A stretch of DNA of 64,000 bases from Thalassotalea_H sp040779345 (GTDB lineage Bacteria > Pseudomonadota > Gammaproteobacteria > Enterobacterales > Alteromonadaceae). Positions 44,855 through 54,471 of this stretch are shown here, piece by piece. The notes beneath the pieces were generated by a model. It searched no databases and was not told the DNA's origin. It worked only from the letters and a program-made list of their open reading frames with translations. Location: the NCBI GenBank assembly GCA_040779345.1, contig JBFONU010000014.1:33886-97885 (forward strand), read 5' to 3'. A program made the translations under genes and the position numbers. How positions within the stretch are numbered: position 1 is the stretch's first letter; every line of letters starts with the position of its first letter.

Positions 44855-45120
44855 TAGTTTTTAAAGAATAGCCATTACGGGAATTGTTATGGTTGGACTG
44901 CTCATGTCGAACATAACCAAGGTGATCGTCTAGTTCAGCATTGAGTGCTGCTTCAACGGTGATCTTGGTTAACATTTTACGAAAGTCAGTTAAATCTGCT
45001 TCTGACTTAATTGATTTGGCATCTTGCTTAGCAAATGCTTCTAGTTATTTCTTGTTCATAGTCTGCCTATCCTAAACCCTTTATGGGTATTAATGATAGG
45101 CAGTTATACAGATTTAGTTA
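44855..45120 (-). pseudogene. IS256-family transposase N-terminal remnant
   Basis: The minus strand reads LEAFAKQDAKSIKSEADLTD, then FRKMLTKITVEAALNAELDD and HLGYVRHEQSNHNNSRNGYS with one stop near the start. The right end near 45090-45125 looks like the IS terminal repeat. The 44068 segment may be another part of the same family. Confidence 0.75.
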
Positions 45121-45177
45121 CAGGGTCCTTATATTTCATATACTTAGCATTTATAATCCCTGGTTTAGGTTAATTAG

Positions 45178-47322
45178 TTAATAACTTGTCTCAGGTACAA
45201 CCACATTAACTTCAGAAATTAATTTTATTTCACGATCAGCAGAAGCAATAGTTTCTTTTCTATGTGCTATGATCACACGAGTAATATCTAAACGTTTTAT
45301 TGCTTGATTAATAGTAGACTCAAGATGGGTATCAAGATGACTTGTAGCTTCATCCATAAACAAAATTTTAGGCTTTTTATATAAAGCACGGGCTAAAATA
45401 AGCCGCTGTTTTTGACCGCCGGACAAACTGGAGCCCATATCACCTATCAAACTATCGTAACCCATCGGCATTTTACTTATATCGTCATGAATGGCCGCAA
45501 GCTCAGCACAATAAACCACGAGTTCCATATCTATCGGGCTATCAAAAAACGCGATATTATCCGCCACAGAGCCCGACAACAATTCATCATTTTGCATCAC
45601 TGCAGCTATTTGTTGGCGATACTGATTTTGGCCTAACTGTTTAAGTGATATGTCATCAATCAGAATTTCACCGCTGTTGGGCTGATTCAACCCCAGCATC
45701 AATTTTAACAAGGTTGATTTACCGCAACCTGACGGTCCAGTAATGGCAACCGACTCTCCTGCCTTTATATCTAAGCTAAGTTCATTAATTATATTAGGCG
45801 CGGCATCACTGTATTTAAAGTATATATTTTTAATCTTGATACTGCCTATGATCACATGATTTTTGGTACTTTGAGACTGCAATTTTTCTTTTTCTGTTAG
45901 CGCGATATCAGCCAAACGCTCTAGGTGTAAACCAAGCATCTTAAATTCGATAAGCTTGGCGATTAAATTAGCCATTTTTCCCATAAATTGCTGTTTGTAA
46001 GCCATAAAAGCAAACAACATCCCGGTACTGAATCCGCCTTGAATCACCAATGAAGCCGCCAGATAAATGACCACAATATTCTCTAAACCAAACAAACAGC
46101 GGTTAATCGCGGTAAACGAAATATTGAAATGCCCTAGGCGGATATTTTGATTAATGGCATTGGCGTAACGGTTTTGCCACTGTCCTTCACGCTTTACTTC
46201 TGAGCTGAATAACTTTATCGTTTGGATCGCTCTTACTGTCTCCATGAAATTACTACTTTCTTCCGCTCTGGCGATAATTTCTTGCTCAGTAATATCTCGA
46301 AAGGGGCGATACATTAATATCCGTATGAGTGCATAAAGGGCTACAGCTATCAGCACTACGACTGAGAGTAACGGACTATAGAAGAAAATCATCGCCAAAG
46401 TGATCGCGGCCATCAAACCATCAATAATGGTTTCAATTACGCCTGCAGTCAGCAGTTGCTTCACCTGTCGCAATGAGCCAAAGCGCGACACCACGTCACC
46501 CATATGACGCTTTTCAAAATATTCCAAAGGTAGGCGCACCAGATGATGAAATAGATTGGCCCCAAGCTGAATATTCATTAAATTACCAAAGTGCAACAGA
46601 GTAAACCCCCGCAAAGCCGTGGTGCCAACTTCAAACAGCAATACCAGAGCAAAACCAATCGCCAACACAGTCAATAAAGAAGTATCTGCGGTGAGAATGA
46701 CATCATCTATCACTAATTGAATATAATAAGGACTGGCCAGAGCAAAAACTTGCAGTAACAATGACAGGGTGAAGATCAGTATCAGTGAACTTTTTAAGCC
46801 TGTAATTTTACTCCAAAAATCTGAAAACTTCAGAGTGGGTGCTTTTTCTTTTTTTGTAAATCCCTTGGTTGGCGTCAACTCCAAAGCTACGCCGGTAAAA
46901 TGAACAGAAGCTTCAGCCAGGGTATAGCACTTTTCCCCAGAAGCAGGGTCATAGATTACTATCGATTTTTCTGTTGCTGATTTCAGCACCACAAAATGAT
47001 TTAGATCCCAATGTAAAATACAAGGAGTTTGTAATGCGTCTAAATCTTCAAGCTCAATACGCAGTGGCCGCGATGTTAACGCTAACTTCTCAGAAAATTG
47101 CATAATATCTAGTAAAGTAGCGCCCGCTAAAGATAAATTGAATTTTCTTCTAAGGGACAATAAATCGGTTTGGTGACCATGAAATCCGGCGACCATAGCT
47201 AAGCAAGCCAAGCCACATTCGGTCGCTTCTGATTGCAAGATCAACGGCAGTTTTTTTTGATGCCAAAACTGCAGTCTTTTTACCGGATTTAGTTCAAGAG
47301 GAAATTTATTAAGATCTGACAT
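45178..47322 (-). CDS. C39-peptidase ABC exporter of the lanthipeptide (LanT/PCAT)
   Basis: The start is set at ATG 47322 (MSDLNKF); a GTG 11 codons upstream is possible. The 714-aa protein has an N-terminal C39 Cys protease domain (LQSEATECGLACLAMVAGFH and later HWDLNHFVVL with His and Asp), six membrane helices, and an ABC ATPase with Walker A GPSGCGKST, signature LSGGQKQRLILARAL and Walker B ILFMDEATS. It should cut the precursor after its Gly-Gly site and export the peptide through the HlyD partner encoded just upstream. Confidence 0.95.
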   Translation of the reverse strand: MSDLNKFPLELNPVKRLQFWHQKKLPLILQSEATECGLACLAMVAGFHGHQTDLLSLRRKFNLSLAGATLLDIMQFSEKLALTSRPLRIELEDLDALQTPCILHWDLNHFVVLKSATEKSIVIYDPASGEKCYTLAEASVHFTGVALELTPTKGFTKKEKAPTLKFSDFWSKITGLKSSLILIFTLSLLLQVFALASPYYIQLVIDDVILTADTSLLTVLAIGFALVLLFEVGTTALRGFTLLHFGNLMNIQLGANLFHHLVRLPLEYFEKRHMGDVVSRFGSLRQVKQLLTAGVIETIIDGLMAAITLAMIFFYSPLLSVVVLIAVALYALIRILMYRPFRDITEQEIIARAEESSNFMETVRAIQTIKLFSSEVKREGQWQNRYANAINQNIRLGHFNISFTAINRCLFGLENIVVIYLAASLVIQGGFSTGMLFAFMAYKQQFMGKMANLIAKLIEFKMLGLHLERLADIALTEKEKLQSQSTKNHVIIGSIKIKNIYFKYSDAAPNIINELSLDIKAGESVAITGPSGCGKSTLLKLMLGLNQPNSGEILIDDISLKQLGQNQYRQQIAAVMQNDELLSGSVADNIAFFDSPIDMELVVYCAELAAIHDDISKMPMGYDSLIGDMGSSLSGGQKQRLILARALYKKPKILFMDEATSHLDTHLESTINQAIKRLDITRVIIAHRKETIASADREIKLISEVNVVVPETSY

Positions 47323-47372
47323 AGCAACGGCTCTTATTATGAATAATTTGACCACAAAACATAAGCATAAAC

Positions 47373-48617
47373 CTACAATTTCCCTTGGATACTAAACACG
47401 GGATCAAACAGCCACCGAATTAATGAACGCTGTTCGATCACAATATCTGCATCCAATTTCATCCCAGAACGTAAAGGAATGTTTCGCCCATAGGCTTGAA
47501 TATGCTGAGCATTTAAGGAAACAACTACCCGGTATGAGGGCACAGTGATCAAACCGGGAATATCCGTTTCTTCAGGTAAAATCACATTGGCACTGATCTG
47601 TGCAAGCTGGCCATCATAGATACCGAATCGTTGATAAGGAAATGCATGAAAACGTATTCTGGTTTCTTGACCTTGTTCAATAAAACCAAATGCAGATGTT
47701 GGCACATAAATTACCGCCTGCATCACACTGCCTTTGGGAAGAATACTCAATAAATTTTGCTTAGCATTCACGGATTTCCCTGGCTTAGCCAGTAATCCGC
47801 TAACAATACCATCTGCGGGGGCTCTTACTTCACTGAGTCGCTGTTGCTTAATAGTGGCGAGTTGTGATTGAACTTGGGCCAGCTGCGAAGTGATAGCATC
47901 ATTTTCCTTGCCCTGAACCATAGGTAATTGCGATATCTGGCTCTTAAACTGTTCAATTTGATTGCGAATAGCAAGGCGCTCTGAGCTCATTGCCGATGCT
48001 TGCTGCTCTAGCGATAACAAATTATCTGTTTGTTTATTCAAATCCAATTCAGAGATAAAACCGGTACCCGATAAACTACTTACTTGTTGTAGTATTTTTT
48101 GATTTATCTCGATACGTGTTTCAAAAATTTCCCCTTGTATCTCCAACTGGGCCGAACGTTTTGTCAAACTGCTGTGGTTATCATTTATCGCCTTGGCTTC
48201 AAGTAGATGCTTAGTTTGTTGATTTTTAAGTTGTAGCTTTAAGGTATTGATTTGAAATTGATATTGATTTATCAATGACTGATTTAGCTCGAAACCCTGT
48301 ATGCCATGCTTTTCCGATTTGATCCGAAACAAAGGCTGGTCTTTTTTGACTTCTTCGCCCTCATGTACCAACAACTCAGTGATTATTCCTGCTTGTAGAG
48401 CACTGAGTTTTAACAAGCCGGTATCGGGTTGCAGTATGCCAGTTACTGTTTCTTTTCTGGTATAGCTGCCCATTGATAAAAAAATAACGCTACTTATCAC
48501 TACAACTAACAGCAGTAATGCTAATGATTTGAAAATCGGTGGTTGCACTAAACTAATCACCCCAGATAACCTGTATTTTTTGTTATCTACCACTTCTTGT
48601 CTAAAGAGTTGTTCCAT
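47373..48617 (-). CDS. HlyD/CvaA-type periplasmic adaptor
   Basis: The 414-aa protein has one N-terminal membrane helix (LALLLLVVVISSVIFLSMG), a split lipoyl/barrel region (LLKLSALQAGIITELLVHEG and VRAPADGIVSGLL), a long coiled coil (about 115-250), and a beta end. It links the inner-membrane C39 exporter to an outer-membrane TolC-type channel, as CvaA does for colicin V. It lies 10 bases from the LanB stop and about 50 before the exporter, in the same operon. Confidence 0.93.
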   Translation of the reverse strand: MEQLFRQEVVDNKKYRLSGVISLVQPPIFKSLALLLLVVVISSVIFLSMGSYTRKETVTGILQPDTGLLKLSALQAGIITELLVHEGEEVKKDQPLFRIKSEKHGIQGFELNQSLINQYQFQINTLKLQLKNQQTKHLLEAKAINDNHSSLTKRSAQLEIQGEIFETRIEINQKILQQVSSLSGTGFISELDLNKQTDNLLSLEQQASAMSSERLAIRNQIEQFKSQISQLPMVQGKENDAITSQLAQVQSQLATIKQQRLSEVRAPADGIVSGLLAKPGKSVNAKQNLLSILPKGSVMQAVIYVPTSAFGFIEQGQETRIRFHAFPYQRFGIYDGQLAQISANVILPEETDIPGLITVPSYRVVVSLNAQHIQAYGRNIPLRSGMKLDADIVIEQRSLIRWLFDPVFSIQGKL

Positions 48618-48627
48618 TAACCTTTAC

Positions 48628-51600
48628 CTAAGTTATTTTACTCACTAAACGATTGTTTGGTGATAATTTTCTCTGAGAGATCTTGCTTTGTGAATAATAG
48701 TAACGTCTTAAAAAGTCATGCATCAACAACTCATGCTCTCGACCATAGGCTTTAAACATTCGATTATTATGCATATGCAACAATGAACTCAGTAACGTAT
48801 CCTTACTACATTTGATCCCCTCGCCCTCATTCATTAACTGATTAAAATTTTTAATAACAGGCGAAATTTCTTGATACCAGCGGTTGATCAAATTGAGCAC
48901 TTGTTGAGTTTCGTCATCAATTGCGTGCTGTTCTTTATCACTATTTATGCTTTGGTTCTGGTCCTGATTTGCATAACATAAAAAATCAGCTTTCAACCGG
49001 GACTGAATACTCCTAAATTTATCGCCGAGTTGCTTTCTTAAATGACTAGATTCATTAAACTCATTGCCAAAGCCAGTCCTAAGTTGGGTTATTAACTTTA
49101 ATTTGTCATCCGCAGAATAGTTAAAACTAAACAATAGTTTGTCCGTCATTAACAAGGCAATGCGCCAACGCAGGTCTTGAACCATTTCAGTTTCCAAACG
49201 AACCGTACTGGCAATAAGGCGACTGTCGGCCATAAATAAACTTTCGACTAGCGCCATTGAATCAGGACCACCGTAGCGCTCAACTTCTCTTTCATAGGTA
49301 AAAAGTTCGGTTTTATGGATTTCACCCTGCTCTACCATAGGATCAAGTAACTGATTCAATTTCGGCAATAACTGCCCCCAGATAACACTCGGCTCACCAT
49401 AAAAACGTAACCTTAAATGCCATTCTGGATCAGCATAACGAATAAAAAACCATTTTTTGTATAAGGGTTGGCACTGATTGATGAACGGTAACAAACGCTC
49501 AGCCAATAACGTATCGACCGCGGCATTACCCGAATATATTTTTAAGCTTAACCATTGGGAGCCGGGTGAAAAACGCCGTTTGATTGTTTTAACCGCAATA
49601 TTAGCCTGTGGATCGTCATTAAAATGTTGATGTACCTTCGCGCCAGTATTGAAAAAGGGAATGATTAATTCATTGGCATAACTTTGACCATCAGCAGCTT
49701 TAACTGGTGTTGAATACTGAGCCGTCAATGCTTCTTTTAATTCGATCTGAAATTGGCCTTTGGTTTCAACCAGTAAAACTGCCAACATCATCGGATTAGT
49801 CAGATTTAGCTGTAAAACATTATCACTGAAGGCGTAACACAGCTGCACATCTAGTTGATATTTATTTTTTAGTTTCTGCCATTTATCGCTATCAATTTCA
49901 TCATTTATCAGCAGTTCTGCTAGTGCCTTACGTGGAATACGCCAGGTTTTTACCGATAAAATCAAGTCATCGAGCATGATCCTGGGGACAAAACTGGCGC
50001 TTGCCTGGCTGGCTGGCAATGCAAACTCTGGCGCAGTGGCACCTTGGTGCTGCAACATGCTTAAAAATTTATACGCACTAAGGCTTCGAGATGAATAGTT
50101 GTGAGCGGAAGATAACCGCGGTATTATTTGTTTTTCAAGACGTTTAGACCAAAGTTTAATCTGATTTGTTTCAACCCAAACATAAAGATCGCTGATCGGT
50201 ATTTGAAATTCACTTGCCAGGCTTGAATCTGCCAGAAAAACAATTTCATATTGCCTTAGATGTGGACGGGCGATAACATTGCCTGGACGCCCTTCTGGCA
50301 AATGTATAATTTCCGCAAAAATCACATCCGCGGAGTGTCCACTTTCATTGTTAAGGTGTTTAATTACATTATTTTTTAAGTTTTTATCTAAATGGCAAAA
50401 ACGCCCTAATAAATTAGCGGCAGAAGGACCATAACAGCCATTAAATTTAACCAGTAGTTGCTTTTTTTTACCTGACCTATCTATATCCGAGTGTTCTTCA
50501 AAAAGAGAAATCATCGCAGCAAAAGAGGCTGGAAAATCACTATCATCAACCGACTTACTTAAGTGCTTTGCCAATGTCTTTGACTTTAGCTTAATGACTG
50601 ACTTGTGCCGGTTTTCCGGTAAACTGATGGCTTGGGTAATGATATTATCTAATTTGGAAGGGGTGCTGGCCTGTCTGTTGCCTGAGCCATAAGATCTTAA
50701 TTGCAAGCCCGCTAATAAAGGCGCTTCATAACCTGTTTCATTGGAAAAACTTATGCCAGACTCTTCATCCAATAACTTGTCTAACGGCACAAACTGGCCT
50801 TCAAAGCGTTGATTAAATTGCTTGATAAACTTACTAAAAATATTGCCACGTTGAGCAGATAAGCCTTTGAGCAATTTCAACTGTTTTAAAAGCTTGGGTA
50901 TTTGATTTTTATCTAACTGGCACTGGCTAAATGAACGATATACATCTGTTTGAAAGAGCTTATTTTCCTGTGTTTTAATTGGTAATTCATTTAAATGCGC
51001 CAAAATCCGCTTATAATCTGCGACTTCAGCACCATTTTTTTTATCCAGTTGTTGTAATTTAAATAGTACCGTCGCTAAATGATCGGCAGTGGTTCTTTGG
51101 CCTATTTTATTTAAGGAATCTACCAACATTTTATCAGGCGATTCACCGGTTAGCGGCAAGGGAATATCTGCCAATAAAATGGATTCATCGATTAACTGTC
51201 GCAGATAATCTTCAACTTCTGCCTTTTTTTCACTGTTATACTGAATCGCTGCGTTATTTGTATTAGAAGTTGAATTAGAATTAGTTGATTGAAAAAAGTA
51301 CTGCAAAAAAGCATTTACTAACTGACTAAAACTTTTACCATTTTTCGCTTGCTCTAACATAAAACAGAAGTGCTCGTCACTTTCAATGGCACTTAATCGA
51401 TATTGACGAGTTTTATTCGACTGGTACGCTTCGATATAGCGGCAGTATTCGGCGATAAAATAGTGACTCGAATTAGGATAATATTTTAACTTTTCACTTC
51501 GGGTATCATGTTTGAGGAAGTATTCTCTGATGGCCGAGAGATAAAACATATCCAAACGTGTTTTACGTTGATCGGCCGATAATTCATCACTAAGTAATTG

Positions 51601-52002
51601 AGTTTTTGAACCGATCTCTCCCATGTTAATGCCAGAAAACAAACCAAAGGGAGTAGGCCGGCTGCACATGCGGATCATATATTTAAGCAAGGTCTGAGTT
51701 AGTTTTTTCTCTTGTTTAGCCGTTAATTTTTTTTGTTTTTCTGTGGCACTTGGCATGTCTTCATTGTGATCGGCCTGACTAGGTGCTCTAGCTTGTAGTC
51801 TTCGCTCAAACTGCTCGATGCGCTCAAAAAGCGAAGGGCTCGCCAAATACAAAGCTTCTTTTATTTCAGGCTTGGCTAACCAGTTGGTAAAAGCCTGAAT
51901 AGTTTGCTGCTTGGTCTGTCCTAGGGTTAATAATTGCTCAATCGGTAACCTGGGTGTTCTGATCACAAAAAAGTCTTGATGCGTAATACTAGTTTTTGAC
52001 AT
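48628..52002 (-). CDS. Lantibiotic dehydratase LanB, full length
   Basis: The start is set at ATG 52002 (MSKTSITHQDFFVIRTPRLP) behind AGGA; the frame from 52056 overlaps lanC and lacks a site. The 1124-aa protein has the glutamylation domain (RMCSRPTPFGLFSGINMGEI; HNYSSRSLSAYKFLSMLQ) and the fused C-terminal elimination domain (QWLSLKIYSGNAAVDTLL; WFFIRYADPEWHLRLRFYG). It uses glutamyl-tRNA to dehydrate Ser and Thr of the precursor. NisB is 993 aa, so this is somewhat long. Fused LanB of this type is the mark of class I lanthipeptides. Confidence 0.93.
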   Translation of the reverse strand: MSKTSITHQDFFVIRTPRLPIEQLLTLGQTKQQTIQAFTNWLAKPEIKEALYLASPSLFERIEQFERRLQARAPSQADHNEDMPSATEKQKKLTAKQEKKLTQTLLKYMIRMCSRPTPFGLFSGINMGEIGSKTQLLSDELSADQRKTRLDMFYLSAIREYFLKHDTRSEKLKYYPNSSHYFIAEYCRYIEAYQSNKTRQYRLSAIESDEHFCFMLEQAKNGKSFSQLVNAFLQYFFQSTNSNSTSNTNNAAIQYNSEKKAEVEDYLRQLIDESILLADIPLPLTGESPDKMLVDSLNKIGQRTTADHLATVLFKLQQLDKKNGAEVADYKRILAHLNELPIKTQENKLFQTDVYRSFSQCQLDKNQIPKLLKQLKLLKGLSAQRGNIFSKFIKQFNQRFEGQFVPLDKLLDEESGISFSNETGYEAPLLAGLQLRSYGSGNRQASTPSKLDNIITQAISLPENRHKSVIKLKSKTLAKHLSKSVDDSDFPASFAAMISLFEEHSDIDRSGKKKQLLVKFNGCYGPSAANLLGRFCHLDKNLKNNVIKHLNNESGHSADVIFAEIIHLPEGRPGNVIARPHLRQYEIVFLADSSLASEFQIPISDLYVWVETNQIKLWSKRLEKQIIPRLSSAHNYSSRSLSAYKFLSMLQHQGATAPEFALPASQASASFVPRIMLDDLILSVKTWRIPRKALAELLINDEIDSDKWQKLKNKYQLDVQLCYAFSDNVLQLNLTNPMMLAVLLVETKGQFQIELKEALTAQYSTPVKAADGQSYANELIIPFFNTGAKVHQHFNDDPQANIAVKTIKRRFSPGSQWLSLKIYSGNAAVDTLLAERLLPFINQCQPLYKKWFFIRYADPEWHLRLRFYGEPSVIWGQLLPKLNQLLDPMVEQGEIHKTELFTYEREVERYGGPDSMALVESLFMADSRLIASTVRLETEMVQDLRWRIALLMTDKLLFSFNYSADDKLKLITQLRTGFGNEFNESSHLRKQLGDKFRSIQSRLKADFLCYANQDQNQSINSDKEQHAIDDETQQVLNLINRWYQEISPVIKNFNQLMNEGEGIKCSKDTLLSSLLHMHNNRMFKAYGREHELLMHDFLRRYYYSQSKISQRKLSPNNRLVSKIT

Positions 52003-52037
52003 TTTTTTCCTATATTTCTTGTTCTTACATTTGCTTT

Positions 52038-53255
52038 TTAAGCCAACAGCAGACAATCAGCCCAATCCGGAGTTTCACCGAGTGCCGAAAGTAAACATAA
52101 GCCAATACCTCCGTACCCCATCAAAAAACTGGTATCTTCTTGATATTCTTTAGTCAAAGGTGAGTACATATAAAAACCCGGCAAACCTTTATCTCGATAC
52201 AAAGCTAGCGTATATAACAGCCAGTTATTGGCTGCTTGCTCTAATTTTGGCTCATTTAACTGCTGATTTAACAGCTGAAAAATTAAAGACAAGCCGGCAC
52301 TACCGTGACAAATACCTGCATCATTGATCATGCCTTGAGCGCTATCCCGGTTAGCCGCATGCAGACTTATCTGTCTTGCTTTATCAATGTATGACGGCAG
52401 CTCTAGTGCTTTACCGACTCGGGCTAAGGTCAAAGCAATGGTTACATCACCGTAACACCAACCCAAACGTGAACCTTTTTTATCATTACAAGAGGATGAG
52501 AAGCAACTGATGTTTTGTGGTTGAGCTAGCTCTTGCTGCAACAACCAATCACAACTTTGCACTAATAAACGCTTAGTTCGTTTAAACAAAACGGGGATTT
52601 TCAAGGCGGGTAAAATGGCAGCAATGATACCTGGAACGCCGTGTGCTAACCCTAAATTAAACTCTGGGATTTCTAGATGGTCTTTATTAAACCGATAGAC
52701 CGAACCAGATGGTTGTGACCAGCTCTGGGTATTTGCACTTATTTGAGTGGCAGTGTATTCAAAATGTGTAACTATTTTTTCAAAAAGCGCCACGGGGGCT
52801 GATTTTAATTGGCGCCTGCCAGCATAGATAGCAATGCCACTAAGCCCCAATACCGTTTCAATTTCACCCTTCCAGTTCTCAATTGCCAGCGCCTCAAGCA
52901 AGATTTCATCAATCCCTTCACATAACTCGGCATCGTAATCACGTCCTTGTGCTTGATTAATATATTCAAAAAACCAACCTTGGCCACTAAGGCCTGTGTT
53001 TAAGTCAGGACGATGCACCTGGCTATCCAGTTGTTGTTGAAGATACTCAAGTTTGTTATTAAAAATATTTTCATTGACCAGAGCTGGCTGATATTGACTC
53101 AGTTTAACTAAAAACAGTAAATCACCGCTTAGGCCTCCAAGCAATCCACAAGTGTGAGTTGTATTGGTGACATTTGATAAACTTGCACCAATTTGTTTAA
53201 CTATTTGATTGATAAATGCTTGGTTTTCGATCGCAGATTTTAAGCTAGATGACAT
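52038..53255 (-). CDS. Lanthionine synthetase C (LanC)
   Basis: The 405-aa cyclase shows the alpha-toroid repeats GLLGGLSGDLLFL, GLSGQGWFFEYI, GLAHGVPGIIAAIL, GICHGSAGLSLIF and GYGGIGLCLLSALG. The zinc ligands are Cys in LGWCYGDV and the Cys-His pair in ICHGSAG. It joins Cys thiols to dehydrated residues to make lanthionine rings. First gene of the leftward operon lanC, lanB, hlyD, lanT, divergent from the precursor gene with a 486-base gap. Confidence 0.94.
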   Translation of the reverse strand: MSSSLKSAIENQAFINQIVKQIGASLSNVTNTTHTCGLLGGLSGDLLFLVKLSQYQPALVNENIFNNKLEYLQQQLDSQVHRPDLNTGLSGQGWFFEYINQAQGRDYDAELCEGIDEILLEALAIENWKGEIETVLGLSGIAIYAGRRQLKSAPVALFEKIVTHFEYTATQISANTQSWSQPSGSVYRFNKDHLEIPEFNLGLAHGVPGIIAAILPALKIPVLFKRTKRLLVQSCDWLLQQELAQPQNISCFSSSCNDKKGSRLGWCYGDVTIALTLARVGKALELPSYIDKARQISLHAANRDSAQGMINDAGICHGSAGLSLIFQLLNQQLNEPKLEQAANNWLLYTLALYRDKGLPGFYMYSPLTKEYQEDTSFLMGYGGIGLCLLSALGETPDWADCLLLA

Positions 53256-53741
53256 CTAAACATCCTATTTATTGTCTATATCTGAAAAATTTGATTTTAA
53301 GCCGTATGTTAAGTCAGCAATATACAGGAATAATACTATAGCAAGATTAACAGTCAATTGACCGGAAAATAGCGTTTTTAAGATACTCCCCCATACTAGC
53401 AAAACAATTTTAATTAAACATCACATTACAAAACGAACTATCAATGCAATGTCATCCAACCATCAAAACCGATCTTTCATATCAAACCATGTACAGCCTT
53501 AGACATAACAATCCCGATCAGATCCTCGCCCCCTCGGACAAAATTGTCAAAAAATGACTTGCTCCTGGCAGACGTGTAGTGGAGTGAATTTATAAGGTAG
53601 CCGAGTGATTAGTAGCAATATGATATGCTTTTTATCCATTTTTTTTATCCATTTTTTTATTTATCTCATTGATATATTGACATATTAAATACAAAATGTA
53701 ACGATAATGTTTCATCAATTACAAAAAAGGAAACAATGTAG
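53256..53741. promoter_or_regulatory. Divergent control region of the lanthipeptide cluster
   Basis: No gene is seen. It must hold the promoters of lanC and of the precursor gene. A perfect TTGACA stands at 53677-53682 with GATAAT at 53703 (a longer spacer than usual). A TTTTTATCCA repeat occurs in tandem at about 53629-53658. No regulator gene lies in the cluster. Confidence 0.4.
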
Positions 53742-53975
53742 ATGAAGCTTAAACTAAACAAAAAGAAACTTAAAAACCTATCCATGGATCACAAAGAGTT
53801 ACCCGCAGGTATGACACCTCTCGTTGGCGGTGGAGATATTGGAGAGACCGGAGAAGCTACAGCAAAGCTAATGTCTGCAATTGGTCTTTTTTGTACCCCT
53901 GAGCCTGAGCCTAATCCTGAGCCTGCGCCGCCTGCGCCTTCTATGTCTCCTGGTTGTGAGTGTACTCCTCCTTAA
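53742..53975 (+). CDS. Class I lanthipeptide precursor (LanA)
   Basis: The 77-aa peptide starts behind AAGGAAAC. The leader (residues 1-31) is Lys-rich, MKLKLNKKKLKNLSMDHKEL, and ends in LVGGG, a double-Gly site for the C39 exporter. The core (about 31-77) has three Cys (51, 72, 74) and seven Ser/Thr (36, 40, 45, 52, 67, 69, 75), enough for up to three rings. Between the two Cys groups is a stiff EPEPNPEPAPPAP spacer. The KLKLNKK start resembles leaders of class I precursors known in Bacteroidota. Its place opposite lanC makes the assignment strong. Confidence 0.88.
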   Translation: MKLKLNKKKLKNLSMDHKELPAGMTPLVGGGDIGETGEATAKLMSAIGLFCTPEPEPNPEPAPPAPSMSPGCECTPP

Positions 53976-54086
53976 ATAAGTGATTCACGATTACTGTTTT
54001 TGTTGCAACTATTCGGAGTTATCGGATAGTTCACACTGTGTTATAAAATTCGGTTAAGAATTTTTCTTATTGTGATTTTTATAAAT

Positions 54087-54110
54087 ATCTCGGTGGCTTG
54101 CCACCGAGAT
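54087..54110 (+). terminator. Perfect hairpin after the precursor gene
   Basis: ATCTCGGTGGC and GCCACCGAGAT, 11-bp arms with a 2-base loop, about 110 bases past the LanA stop; only TTT follows. The rest of 53976-54471 has no clear gene: one open frame at about 54040-54261 lacks a start codon and may be a remnant. Confidence 0.6.
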
Positions 54111-54471
54111 TTAAAACAAGTTCAGCTGATCTGATTGAATTTCTTTACGATCAAATTCAACAAGCTGGTATTGAACAGATTCAAATGTTTAACAGTGAAG
54201 TTGCTCTTCTTACGAGCGACACCCCCATTAAATATCTTTTCATAGGGTCTAACTCAGAATGGGGGCGAAAGTGAGTTAGAGTTAATACTTTAATGTCATG
54301 TGTTTATTTGAATTCTACGGACCTCCTCTTACTTAACTTTAAGGTTTGGATTCAGCAAAAACTCTTTTTAAAACTTAGAATGCTACTTCAAAAGTAATAC
54401 GTAATCATATTTTACCTTCGATACTTCTACTGTAAACTACCCTTATACCTAACAAATCAGTAGTTTAATTC

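Noticed and set aside
53629..53665. TTTTTATCCA repeats as a CRISPR-like or iteron array
   Set aside because: Only two or three short AT-rich copies without spacers; noted only as part of the control region.
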